In this document: positions 29,680-40,349 of the stretch, one piece after another
How positions within the stretch are numbered: the stretch's first letter is position 1
How the letters are laid out: each line of letters starts with the position of its first letter
Origin: Entophlyctis helioformis
Lineage: Eukaryota; Chytridiomycota; Chytridiomycetes; Chytridiales; Chytriomycetaceae
Assembly: GCA_025526915.1 (NCBI GenBank)
Contig: JAHLKH010000183.1
Span: 1-54,385 of the forward strand
Length of the DNA stretch: 54,385 nt
Reading direction: 5' to 3'
The notes under the pieces: model-generated
What the model saw: only the letters and a program-made list of their open reading frames with translations
Database searches by the model: none
Told to the model about the DNA's origin: nothing
Position numbers and translations under genes: made by a program

Positions 29680-30203
29680 TCAGTACGGTCGCTGCGGCGC
29701 ATACTGCGGCTGCTGCTGCATGTACTGGCCCTGCTGGCCGGGATACTGCGGCTGCTGTCCAGGCTGCGCATACATCGGCTGTGGCGCGCCGTACTGCACC
29801 GGCGCGTACGCAGGCTGCTGGGCAGCATACGGCGTCTGGTGCTGCTGCTGCGGCACGTACATGGGCTGCGCCGGTGCGCCGGTCGCGTATCCATACGCCG
29901 GCTGCGGCACAGGCTGCTGGGCAGCGTATCCGTACACGGCCGGCTGCTGGACAGGCTGCGGCGCATAGTGTTGCTGCATGACGGGCATCTGCATCTGCAC
30001 CGGCGCGGGCATCGGTGCGGGCATCGGTGCGGGCTGGTGCTGCTGGATGATCACCACCGGGCCTGACGGGATGCCCTGGACGTTGGCGCCGAGGCCGGTG
30101 GTGGCACGGAACTGCATCACGACGCGCAGCTCGCCGCACGGCTCGCCCGACGTGGGACGCACGACCGGCACCCAGGCGTCAAACATGCCCGCCTGGAACG
30201 TGG
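29680..30203 (-). pseudogene. Truncated copy of the C2-domain gene
   Basis: Contains only the last part of exon 4, from within the C2 domain (GMFDAWVPVVRPTSGEPCGE) to the Pro/Gln tail (QPQYAPQRPY). The first three exons and the front of the C2 domain are missing because the arm ends at 30203. It has one extra PMPA unit. An open frame from the internal Met remains (168 residues) but lacks most of the C2 fold. Confidence 0.85.
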
Positions 30204-30424
30204 CATGGCATCAATCGCCTGTTCACACCACGCTTGTAGGCTCTGAAGCCATTCGTGGACCCCAAGGCATAGCAAAACAGCTGCACTGTAGTCGCCCGAC
30301 AAGGATGAACGCATCCTCTCGTTGCTTTCCTTTCTTCTGCGGCAACTCACGGGCATCATGGCAGCCATCATAAAACAAATTCAATACATTGGCAGCGTGC
30401 ATGCCGTGACAGAGCCAAGTGCCG

Positions 30425-32373
30425 TCAAGCGTAGTGCTGGAAATGGTCAGTCGGAGGCGGATATCCCAGCACACTCTCGCGCCATGTCTGCAGCGTGATG
30501 AAGCCAATGCGTCCTGTCGTCAGGTTGCGTGCCTGTCCGATCATGCATGCCATGGGTCAGATCTCTCTCCTTCTCGCCTCCTCTCTCTGTGGCAGACTGG
30601 GCAGGCGTGAATGTGCATCGATGCGTACCTTGGCCAGACCGTGGCGCCACAGTGTCATGATCTCGACACGCTCGCCCGTGGCAAAGTCCAGCTCGTCGGT
30701 GTCGCGAGGGAAGTAGTCCGAGCGTGTGACGGCGAGTGTTGGGTCGTCGATGGATGTGTGCACGGTCATGGCCGGTGGTGGCAGAGACCGTTGCTGGAGA
30801 GGCTGTTGGTACGCTGCCTGCTGCTGCTCATGCTCCTGTGGTGGCTGGATGATCTGCTGCGGCATGGCTGCAGGTGCCTCGTGTGCGTGTTGGTTGTGCT
30901 GGAATGGCTGCTGGTATGGCTGCTGCTGAGATGCAGAAGGCAGATCTTGCTCGTGTGGCACAACCATGCCAACAGGCTGGAACGGCGGCAGCTCGACAAT
31001 CGTCGGTCGCAGCAGATACTTGTCGCTGTTACTGCTGCTTCTCCTGCCGCCTCCCATCCAGCCGCCCCCTGTGCTGCCGGAGAACCGCTTGGCGAGCAGT
31101 GTGGTGCCGAATGCCAGACCCACCAGAGCCACGACTCCGAGGATGACAAGCGTCACAAACACAGGCAGCGAGAACACGCCAAAGTACTTGTCGGCGTTTG
31201 GCGGCAGAGTCGCTCGTGCCTGGATGGTTGTGAACACAGACGACGGCGGCGGCTGCTGTGGGTCGGCTGGATTGATGGCCGGTGGCGATCCAATAGACAT
31301 GCAAGCCTGGCGCACTGCCTGACGCACTGCCTGACGTTCAGCATCCGTTGCTGCTGGCGGCAATGACGATGCAGTCGTGTTCAGCGACGAGCCAGGCAGC
31401 GGCGTGGTGCACTGGTCGGATGCAAACAGGAACGCGTTCATGGGTTGCATCCAAAAGTACTGGTCCAGAATGGGTCGGCTTGAGCACGGTGCAGCAGACG
31501 CAGTCGCAGTGGCTGGTGGTGCGCCAGCCGTCACTGTGCTTGCCGATGTCGGACTGGGCTGCGGGGATCCAATGTCAGGCGGAGACAGCAGGCAGTCAAA
31601 GACGAGCGCAACCGGGGAGGTCGGCGGAGACGGAGATGACGACGCCAGGCTGCATGGCTGCTCGAAGATGCTGCGAGTGAAGCAATAGTCGCCGGCCAGT
31701 TTGTCCTGGACCTGGAAAAGCACCGAGCTGACAAGCCGAGAGTGCCGTGAGCAGCGTCAGTCACAGCCAGCCAGCCAGCCAGCCAGCCTTGTCGAGTGAC
31801 AGCAGAAAGCCAGCCAGGTCATTCGCTGTCGGAGATTGATGTGGCAATGGCGAGACGGCGGAGATGCAGCGTCACTCACGTCGGATCGCTGAGAGTCGGC
31901 AGCTCGGACGAGGGAACGACAGAGCACGACTTGTTCAGGCCAGCGATGCTGTAGCACTGCGCAGACGCATCCCTCAGCAGAGCAGGACAGCCCGTGTTGC
32001 ACTTCCACGGCACGACCTGCGCGCTTGGCTGCTGTTGCGTCGGAGGCGCTGCTGGCGACGCCGGGGTCGGGGATGCTGCAGACAGCGGCAGCGCTTCAAA
32101 GACATAGAAGCTCTGGCCGAAGCGGAAGCACTGTGCAGGCGCCGAGGCATTGGCAAAGGTGGGGCCGACGATGATGTTTGTGAGTGGAGGGTCTGCAGGC
32201 GAGCCGGCTGGTTGCGATGGCAGCAATGGCAGCGATGGCAGCGATGGCAGCGTGCACTTGAATGCGAGATTGACTGGCTGCTGTGGCTGTTGTGGCTGCT
32301 GCGGTTGAGCGTGAGCAAGACTGGCGAGGCAGACTGCAGCAAGGGACGCAAGGGACGCAGCAAGGGCCGTCAT
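30425..32373 (-). CDS. Single-pass membrane protein with extracellular Cys domain and C-terminal SH3 domain
   Basis: Three exons, 32373-31880, 31727-30629 and 30532-30425; phases agree and give 566 residues. The signal peptide is MTALAASLASLAAVCLASLA, cut before QPQQPQQP. The outer part has many Cys (VPWKCNTGCPALL, AQCYSIAGLNKSCS, DYCFTRSIFEQPC) separated by Pro/Ser linkers. One helix at about 351-377 (LPVFVTLVILGVVALVGLAF) is followed by a Gln/Pro-rich cytosolic stretch. The SH3 domain closes the protein: DYFPRDTDELDFATGERVEI before the last intron and ARNLTTGRIGFITLQTW after it. The usual Trp pair is altered (MTLWRHGLAK). Inferred: a surface sensor or scaffold linking the wall or matrix to actin or signalling, as in fungal SH3 membrane osmosensors, but with a different layout from yeast Sho1, which has four helices. 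No specific homolog recognised. Confidence 0.75.
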
Positions 32374-33827
32374 GGCTGGCTGGCAGTCTGGCTGGCTGGC
32401 AGATGCGTGCCGTGGGCTGAGTTGGGCTGAGTTTGGCTGGATCTGGCGGATCTGGCCGCGCATTCGAATGAGCAGAGTTTGAAAGTGTTTGAAAGTGGTT
32501 TGAAATGGGCGGCTTCGAGTGCAAATTTGCCGCCAATCATTCGGCGATCACGGGACGGGAGAGGTGCACAGCGGCGCGAACGTGACGGCGCGACGAATGC
32601 GGCGAGTGCGGCGAGTGCGACGCACAAACTGGTGCTTGGCTGGCTGGCGGCGTGCTGGCTCATGCCCACACGCACGCTGGCTGGCCGGCCGTTCGCCTGC
32701 TTGGCTCGGGCTGCCGGCTCGGCTTGCCAGCCATTCGCACACGGCCAGCAGCGCAGCCGCTCGCAAGCGATTTGCGTCCGCAGCAGACCCGCCCAGAGTA
32801 CCGTCCCAGAGGCACACAGCCCGGCCGCACCCGCACCACCGCCCGCGACCCAGACGCCTGTGACCAGTCGCCCCAAACACCGCCTCGCCCGCCAACTCGC
32901 CGACTGTTTCCCAGCAGCTGCCAGCACCGGCCCGCTCCACGCCGCTTGCTCCATCGGTCCTCCCAACCAAAGCCCGGCATTCTCGGCCGCCCAGCGCCTC
33001 CCTCTGGAATCCCTCTGGAATCCCCCTGGAGTCCCTGTGGAATCCCCGTCCATCCCAGTCCATCCGGCTGTCTGCAGGTGTGTCTGTGGGTGACGTCTTC
33101 CTGTGCGTGTCCAGGTGGCCGACGCCTGGCTGGTAGCCGGACCACTGCCACTGCCTGGTCCACTGCATGCCCAGACACGGAACTCTGTGTGCTGCTGCTG
33201 CTGCGAGCCAGAGCCATTGCACTCGGCACTTGAACGGCCCGACATTGTGCTGGTAGCCGGTGCGGTCCTCGTGCGGATCCGCTGTCAGACTGGCTGGCTG
33301 GCTGGCTGGCTGTCCGTCTGGCTCGCACACCGCATGCCATGCCTCCCGTGTCGCTCGCTGTGCATGCAGGCGGCATGGCGGCCACACGCCATGGCGCACG
33401 GCGATTGCCTCCAGTGCCGGTGCCAGTGTCCGTGTCGCTGCTGCCCAGCCCACCGGGTTGCGTGCTCTGCAAGTTGCCAGCGTGACTGACCACAACGTGC
33501 GTGTCAACAGATCCTGCAAGGCTCGCCACCACCAACACCAACAACTCGACGCTCCTCAGCCTGGCTTGGCCTGACTCTGCTGGCACTCGACCCACACGGC
33601 AAGCGCAGCGAGCCACTTGTCCAGCAACCAGCCGCCGCAGTCTCGACAGTCCGCAGTGACACCACCAGCAGCGTCTGTCACAGCAACAGCAACAACGTCG
33701 CCCACAACACCAGCCACGTCCTCCATTCTCGCACAGCACCGTCCGACTGCCGCCGCCGCTGTTGCTGCCGTCTGTGCCTCAGCTGCCGCCGTCACACACT
33801 CGCCCTCTCTCTGCTGCAGCCAGCGCC
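32374..33827. other. 1.45-kb divergent intergenic region, no gene seen
   Basis: Lies between the SH3 membrane protein (minus) and the zinc-cluster factor (plus). Rich in TGGC/GCCA runs (for example near 33289-33312), CCTCTGGAATCC repeats near 33000-33045 and CAG/CAA tracts near 33660-33800. Long open frames on both strands here are low-complexity overlaps without recognisable domains. Probably two promoters and a 5' UTR. Confidence 0.55.
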
Positions 33828-34554
33828 ATGGATCCGCACAGGAGAGCAGCCCAGCCGCGCAATAACGCTGGCTTGGCAGATCTGGCCAGCGCGTCTTCCG
33901 TGTCCTCGCCCAGCCGGCCGTTATCTGCCACACTCGACTCCAGCGACTCCAATCCCACCGATCCCAACGACGGCAATGCCAGCCAACAGCCCACTCACAC
34001 TGCAGCCATCTTGCACTCGCCTGTCGATCCGTCTGCCCAACAACAACGTGGTCGGCAGTCTCTAATAGCATCAGATACGCCAGATCATGCATCCATGGCA
34101 CCAGTCGCAGCAGTCGCAGCAGCAGCCACTGCCAGCAGCCATTCAAGCCACGATCGCCTCAACAACACCAGCACAACCAACCACAGCCACAGCCACGTCA
34201 ACAACAGCCGCCAGCAGCAGTCGGGCATCCCATCTGCACATCCACCGGCAACTGCCGCATCAGCCTCTCGCGCTCCTCTGTCTCTGTTGGATCTTGTTGC
34301 CACAACAGACGAGCAAGAGGACTCGTATCACGCTGTGGCACAGCCGCAGCCACGGCCGTTGTCATCGTTGCCATCGTCGTCGGTGTCGGCGTCGCTGCCA
34401 CGGCCCAGGTTTCACGAGCAGCCAGCCACCGATCGCGACAGCCGCCGACTCCGCCACGCGCAACAGCCGAACGAGCGTCTGGAATCTGGGGCTGGCGTTG
34501 CGAGCCGCGTTCATGGGCAGCCGCCCGATCCAGCCACAGATCCAGCGTCGGTGT

Positions 34555-34612
<58 letters not shown>

Positions 34613-37600
34613 TGTGACGCATGTTTCCCAGCAGCAACAGCAGCAGCAGTGGTTCCATCGCAGCCATCGACATCATCCCTCTCAACAGATGCAGCAGTCG
34701 CGGCCAGATACAGCGCCAGGCACAGCAGCAGCCACAGCAGCAGCGCCAGTGCGTCCGTCCGAGTCCCTCAGACCAGCAGCCATGGGCACGCACGGTGCCG
34801 TGTCAGCAGCCTCTGCGTCGCTGTCTGGCTCTGCAGTTCCGGTGCAGCCGCACTACGGCCACCACCACCACGACCACCACTCGCATCCGCACTCGCATGC
34901 CCATGTCTATGCTCCGCCGTACCAGCAGCACTACCACCCACACCATCACCCGGCTCACCACCACCACCACCACCCGCACGGCTACTATCAGCACCCTCAG
35001 GCACACAGCCAGCCGCCAGCGCCTGCTCCGGTCGAGGCTGTCGGCCCACTTGGTCCACTTGGCCCTCCTCGTGGCAGCCATGAGGCCCGACAGCAGCATC
35101 GAGGACAGCAGCAGCAGCAGCAACGACCAGCCGAGCCAGACGACGGCTCTGCCACGCAGCCTCTGACGGACAAGAAGATGCGTGGCCAGCAGCCGCGCTG
35201 GTCTCGGCTGTCGATTGCGTGCGACTATTGCCACAGCAAGGTGTGTGCAGCCGGCGTGGCTTGTGGTTTGTGACCTGTGACGTGGCTGTCTGGCCAGCTG
35301 GCCCATGCAGACAGGAGCCTGTCCTCGACACACTCGCCACCAGCCCCCCGCGCACCGGCCGATCGGTTCATCGAGCGCCGGCTTGTGGCGTTGGACGGAC
35401 AGAGACTGACGCTCCAAACAAATGGTGCCATGGCCCGAATATTCGACAGAAAATACGCTGCCTCGGCCCCATTGGATCGTGTCCCAACTGCGTCAGCCGC
35501 AAGCTCGTGTGCCGCTTCGACCGCTCACTGCGTCCCAAGAAGACCGCCGAGTATGTCGCGGTGCTGCAGGCCGAGATCAACCGGCTTGAGCTGGCCATCA
35601 GGGCCAGATCGCAGCGACCACCGGCTGGCTCTGGTGGACTCGCTCGCCACGGAACTGCTGCGTCTGCATCTGCGTCTGCCTCGGCGTGGGATCCAGCCAG
35701 CCACGACCGCTCCTGCACGCTGTCGTCGAGAGCCAGAGACCGAGACACTCACGCACACGCACACGCACCGACACGCGGCGTGATGCGGCCCAGCTCGCCA
35801 CGCAGCAGCCAGATGCACCTTGCAGCCATTCGCAGCGCCTTTGGTATGGCAGATCCGACCGACGCCGACGTCCATCCAACGACTGCCGTGTCCGCCTCTT
35901 CTTCTGCCTCTGCTGCCGGGTCTGCCTCTGCACCAGGACATCCCGATGCGTACCCGCTGGTGCCACCGCCGTCGATCCGCCTGGATCTGCTCGAGCGGTG
36001 GTTCACATACGTGATGCCCAAGCAGAGCGGCGTGGTGCTGCCGTCGTGGTTCTTTATGAACCTTGACAGCCATCCGCCGCTGCTCCTCAACGCCATGTAC
36101 GCACACGGCATGCTGTTCCCGTTACAGCCGTCCTCTTTGCTGTCGTCACCAGTCTCAAGCAGACAGCCAGCAACTGCCACTGCAACTGCAACTGCAACCA
36201 TCAGCCGGCGGTTTGATGGCGATGTGTTCTACGAGGCAGCCAAGTCGTATCTGATCGGTGCGCTGCAGACAGTGTCGCTGCCCAACATTCTCGGTCTGTT
36301 GCTGATGGGCAACTATGCTCGAGGTGAGTCAGACCTGCCGCATCAACCGCATGTCTCGCCGAGTTAGGGTTGCCTACTTTCTTGGTTGCTGACACATTTT
36401 ATCAGCCAGTGGACGTTTTGAAGGGCCGGCGCTTATCTCGGCTGCAATCCGTCTGATGCAGCTGTACACTTCGTCGCCCGACACGCATCCTTACCGCCGA
36501 AGCATTCAGGGCAATGACGACCACGTTAGAGAGCTGTCTCGCCGAGTGTGGTGGTCGCTGTACGAGTGCGATATGCAGGTTGTCGTGGTCCACAACCTGC
36601 CGAGCTCGGGCTTCCACGACTTTCGTCGTCCATCGTTTCCGCGTGGATCGATCTGGGACATTCGCACTGGGCCAGGCCATCCTCGACGGACCTTGCGAGT
36701 CCAGCTGCCGCAATCTGAGCATCAGCAGCGCAGGGAAGAGGAGGCCACAAGTTCTCTGCTACATGACACTGTCCATGACACGCCGTTCATCATGATCTTT
36801 GGTACGCGCATGCGGCTGCTGGAGATCTTTGACCGGATCCTGCAATTTCTGCGTGTTGAGAAGGAGCGCCATGGTGAACTTGGACTGCGCCAAGACCTGC
36901 TTCCGGCCGGCCAAGCGCAATTGGACGAGCTTGAGAGCCAGCGCTGGGCTCTTGACCGCGAGCTGCTCAATTGCTTCAACCAGCTGCCGCCCGAGTGGCG
37001 CGTTGTGGCACCAGCGTACCGTCGCTTGATTACGGTCGATGAGGTGCGCAGTGTCATTCAACGGTACACTGCGGGAGCAGTCACTCGACCGTCGGCCGGC
37101 GGAGCACGCGACACATTGACGACGGCGACGGACGACGCGTCGGACACTGGTCCATCCAAGCGACTGTCTGTTGACGAGAGCGGCGCTGGGGATGCTGGAC
37201 GTCGAGCCAAGCGACCGCGGCATGACGATGCAGCAGCAACGGCAGCCTCGACCGCACCACTCGACCATTCGTCTCCAAGCAGCGAAAACAGCGAAAACAA
37301 CGAAAACAGCGACAGCAGCAGCAGCGACAAACCCCCGCTCGCATGGCCGTTTGCGTTTCTCCTTGCCTGCTACCACTACTCTCGCCTGGTGCTCCACGGT
37401 TCACAGATGCGCCAAGACCAGAGCTACACTCCGCAGCTTCCGGTCGAGCAAGGGATCGAGACGTCTCAGAGCATCTGCCTCGAGTCGTCTGGATGCATCA
37501 TGCAGATCGTCAAGGTGTTCCTCGAGCAGAATCCGGACTTTGCCGAGGTGTCGCCGCTCATCTGCAAGACGATAGCCGAGGCGGGCATGTACATTATATA

Positions 37601-37778
37601 TGGTGTCGAGCGCGGGATCATTGAGCGGCATGCAGGGATCGGGCAGGTGCGCATGGCGCTGGATGCACTCGCAAGGATCGGCCAGGAGTCTGCGGTTGTG
37701 AGGCAGGACCTCGACGTGTTGGGCCGGAGCCTTGAGCGTGTACTGGCTGGACCAGAGAGCGGACGAGCGCCTGCATAG
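33828..37778 (+). CDS. Zn(II)2Cys6 fungal transcription factor
   Basis: Three exons, 33828-35240, 35450-36323 and 36406-37778; phases agree and give 1219 residues. The N-terminal 460 residues are disordered, with Gln, His and Thr-Ala repeats. The zinc cluster is split by intron 1: ACDYCHSK, then KIRCLGPIGSCPNC and VSRKLVC. This gives Cys at about 465, 468, 475, 482, 485 and 492, a perfect CX2CX6CX6CX2CX6C. The basic linker FDRSLRPKK and the coiled coil AEYVAVLQAEINRLELAIR follow, as in dimeric family members. The middle part (LLERWFTYVMPKQSGVVLP to RRVWWSLYECDMQVVV) is the fungal-specific transcription factor domain. A Lys/Arg cluster (RRAKRPRHDD) near 37200 could be a nuclear signal. Target genes cannot be inferred. 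An upstream Met at 33762 is possible. Confidence 0.92.
34555..34611 (+). repeat. (CAACAG)n repeat in the zinc-cluster gene
   Basis: About nine units of a hexamer. In the reading frame used it codes for alternating Thr-Ala; other frames would give Gln. Likely to vary in length. Confidence 0.9.
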
Positions 37779-38112
37779 ATGGGGCGGAATGAACGGGAGC
37801 CGTGTATGTTTGTTGTGGTTCAATGGAGGGTAGTGCAGCCATGGCTGGCTGGCACTGAGCGACAGCCGTGGTGCATGAAATCGAAAGACCACGCTCGAGG
37901 GTGGCGCTGCTCTCGGGGCCGATGGTTGGCGCGGCTTTGGTGGCGTCCCGCCAGCCCGCCCGCCCTCCCTGGCTCGGCGGCGTCATCCGCGATCACGTCA
38001 TGGGCAGACGCGTCGGAGTTTTTCATGGCGCGCGCCGCAAACTTTGTTTTTCTGCAGCTCGAACTCTCCGCACGCTCGTCCAACACGCGCTCTTGCAACA
38101 CACGCACCTGCC
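37779..38112. other. Intergenic region, no gene seen
   Basis: 334 bp between two plus-strand genes. No recognisable element beyond a short T-rich stretch near 38040. The next start codon has a good context (GCCATGG). Confidence 0.5.
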
Positions 38113-39042
38113 ATGGCCGCTGCTCCAGCCGCTGCTCCAGCCGCGACCGCCAGCCCCGCAGCGTCTGCAGCAGACCGCCCGACTTATAGCAACAGCCCGA
38201 CTTATAGCAACAGCCCGACTACCAGCGGCGGCCTGCCCGTGCTGCGAGCCCCGACGCCGCTGGCCCCGCTGGCCCCGCTGGCCCGCCTGGCCCGCCTCGA
38301 CACTTTGCTTGCTTGGCCGCCCGCCGCAGTCGCAGCCTCGCACGCAACCACAACCGCAACCGCACCCGCAACCACCTCAAGCCGCACGGCCGACTCGGAC
38401 TCGGACTCGGACTCGAGCTCGTCCAGCACAGCGTCCTCGTCGACGGCCTCGTCGTCCGCCTCGTCGGCGCTGTCGTCCCCGCTCTCGCCCCGCTCGCCGC
38501 TGTCCCCGTTTGGCGAGCCGCCCTCGGTGGCCTTTGCCTTTGCTCCCGGTAGACTCTCAGCCGCTCGTTTCAACCCAAGCCCTGATGGCGCAGCATCCTC
38601 CTCCTCCTCGCAGGCCACGGCCCGTGCCAGCCTGTCCACGGCGTCGTCGGCTGCCTCGGATGGCGACGACGACGACGACGACGACGAGGACGACGACGAC
38701 GAGGACAACGCTCCACTGGCAGCCAAAGTCGGCGGTGCTCGATCGTTGCCGCCGTCGCTGCATCCGTTTAATCTGCCGTCGTCCCAGTCTGGCGGCCCAG
38801 GTGCTGGTGCACGGCGCAGGCGGCAGCACAACCAGCTGATGGCGGCCGTCTCGGCTGCATCCGCCGCATCGTCCATGCAGCTGGCTGCCGATGCACCCGC
38901 CTCGCCGTCCTCGTCTGCGGGCTCGTCGCCTGCCGCACAAATCGACGCCTCGTCTGCGATGATCATGCCGCGCAACGGACGTGAAGTTGCCGCAGTCTTG
39001 GCGACGGCCGCTCGCTTCCGCGGCGATCGGCTGCCGCAACAA

Positions 39043-39076
<34 letters not shown>

Positions 39077-40317
39077 CTGGCCCTGCGTCTGCCCGGGGCC
39101 TCACTGATGGGCGAGGTAAGCCGTCTGCCACCCATCCTGCCACTCTCTGACCATGCTCGTATGCCTTTGCTGACACCAACACCGCCGTGCCTTCCCGTGT
39201 GCTCGTGTGCTCGTGTGTCTGTGTGGACGATGCGCTGCTAGTGCGACGAACCGTCCCTTCGTCGCCGCCTAGCGCAGCCCACGTGGCTGCTGTGCACTTG
39301 AACCGCCGCAGACGCATGCAGGCGGCCAACGGGGCCCGCGCGCTCCAGGTGCGCACCATGCTGCTGGCCGATCCAGATCAGATGCCGCTTGGCCTGCACA
39401 ACCGCCGCTTGTCGGCTGCCGCTCGCTTTCATCCGCACCATCGCGGCGTGTCCAAGCCGCTTCCAGGATCGCACTCTTCACTCGGCTCATCTGCCGCGCA
39501 TGTACAGACGCACGTGGCTAGCCCGCCAACGTCTCCGCTTGCACTGGACGCCATCCAGCAACAGCAACAGCAGCAGCAACAGGCAGAGTCGAGCGGCGAT
39601 GACGAGGCCAAGCGATCGGCCTTGGAAGACAGCAAGGACCGGCTGTCCTTTACGGCACTTGCGTCGCGTCTCAAGCGGTTCAAGACGATGCGCATGACGT
39701 CGCGCACTGGCCTTTCACACGCGCGCAAGACAAGCAGCGAGGTGGTTGCCAAGGCCGGGCCGCACTCTGCCCCATCGTCGCCACTCATTCCTACGCTTCC
39801 GCTGTACGGGCTGCCCGAGCCCGCCCGCCCCAACTCGCCGCTGCACTTTGGCGACACTGGGATCGATGCGCAGTCGGTGGAAGCGTCGCTCTCGGCCTTT
39901 TCGCGCTCGGCCCTCGGCATGTTCTTGCGGCGTGAACCGTCGCCCGGCCCGCACTCGGCGGACGCGCCGCAACGGCCACTGTCGCCCGTGACGGACGGAT
40001 CGCCTGCGGTTGCGGCTGCCGGCTCCGAGCCCGCTGCGGATCGCTCGCGCTTCAAGGCGTTCCGCAAGTCTTGGATGCTGGGCATGCCGGCCCCGCTGCC
40101 CACGGCCGCTGCACCAATGATCCTCACAGATGCAAACCTCGCAGATGCAGACGCAGACGCAGACGAGCGGCTGTGGTCGTCGGACACGGAGCTGGACTTT
40201 GAGGTCACGCCCAGGCCACTGTCGCCCAACCCGCCCGTTCTCCCGCCGCTCGCTCTGTCCGTGTCCAGCCGGCCCATGTCGTTTACACTGCCACCGCCTT
40301 CACAATCGCCGTCACAA

Positions 40318-40349
<32 letters not shown>

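Larger units (their letters stand above)
27998..30203 (-). repeat. Right arm of the 2.2-kb inverted repeat
   Basis: Reverse copy of 14817-16987, 35 bp longer because of small insertions (hydratase introns +10 and +9, a 12-bp unit in the C2 tail, and changes in the 5' UTR microsatellite). Its inner end cuts into copy 7; its outer end truncates the C2 gene. The sequence between the two arms (16988-27997) is about 11 kb. Confidence 0.9.

Noticed and set aside
14817..30203. Whole inverted-repeat locus as a DNA transposon
   Set aside because: No transposase, no short terminal repeats or target-site duplication seen; arms contain ordinary intron-bearing genes.
32479..33739. Several long overlapping frames between the SH3 and zinc-cluster genes
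   Set aside because: Overlap each other on both strands with TGGC-repeat composition and no domain; typical of GC-rich non-coding DNA.
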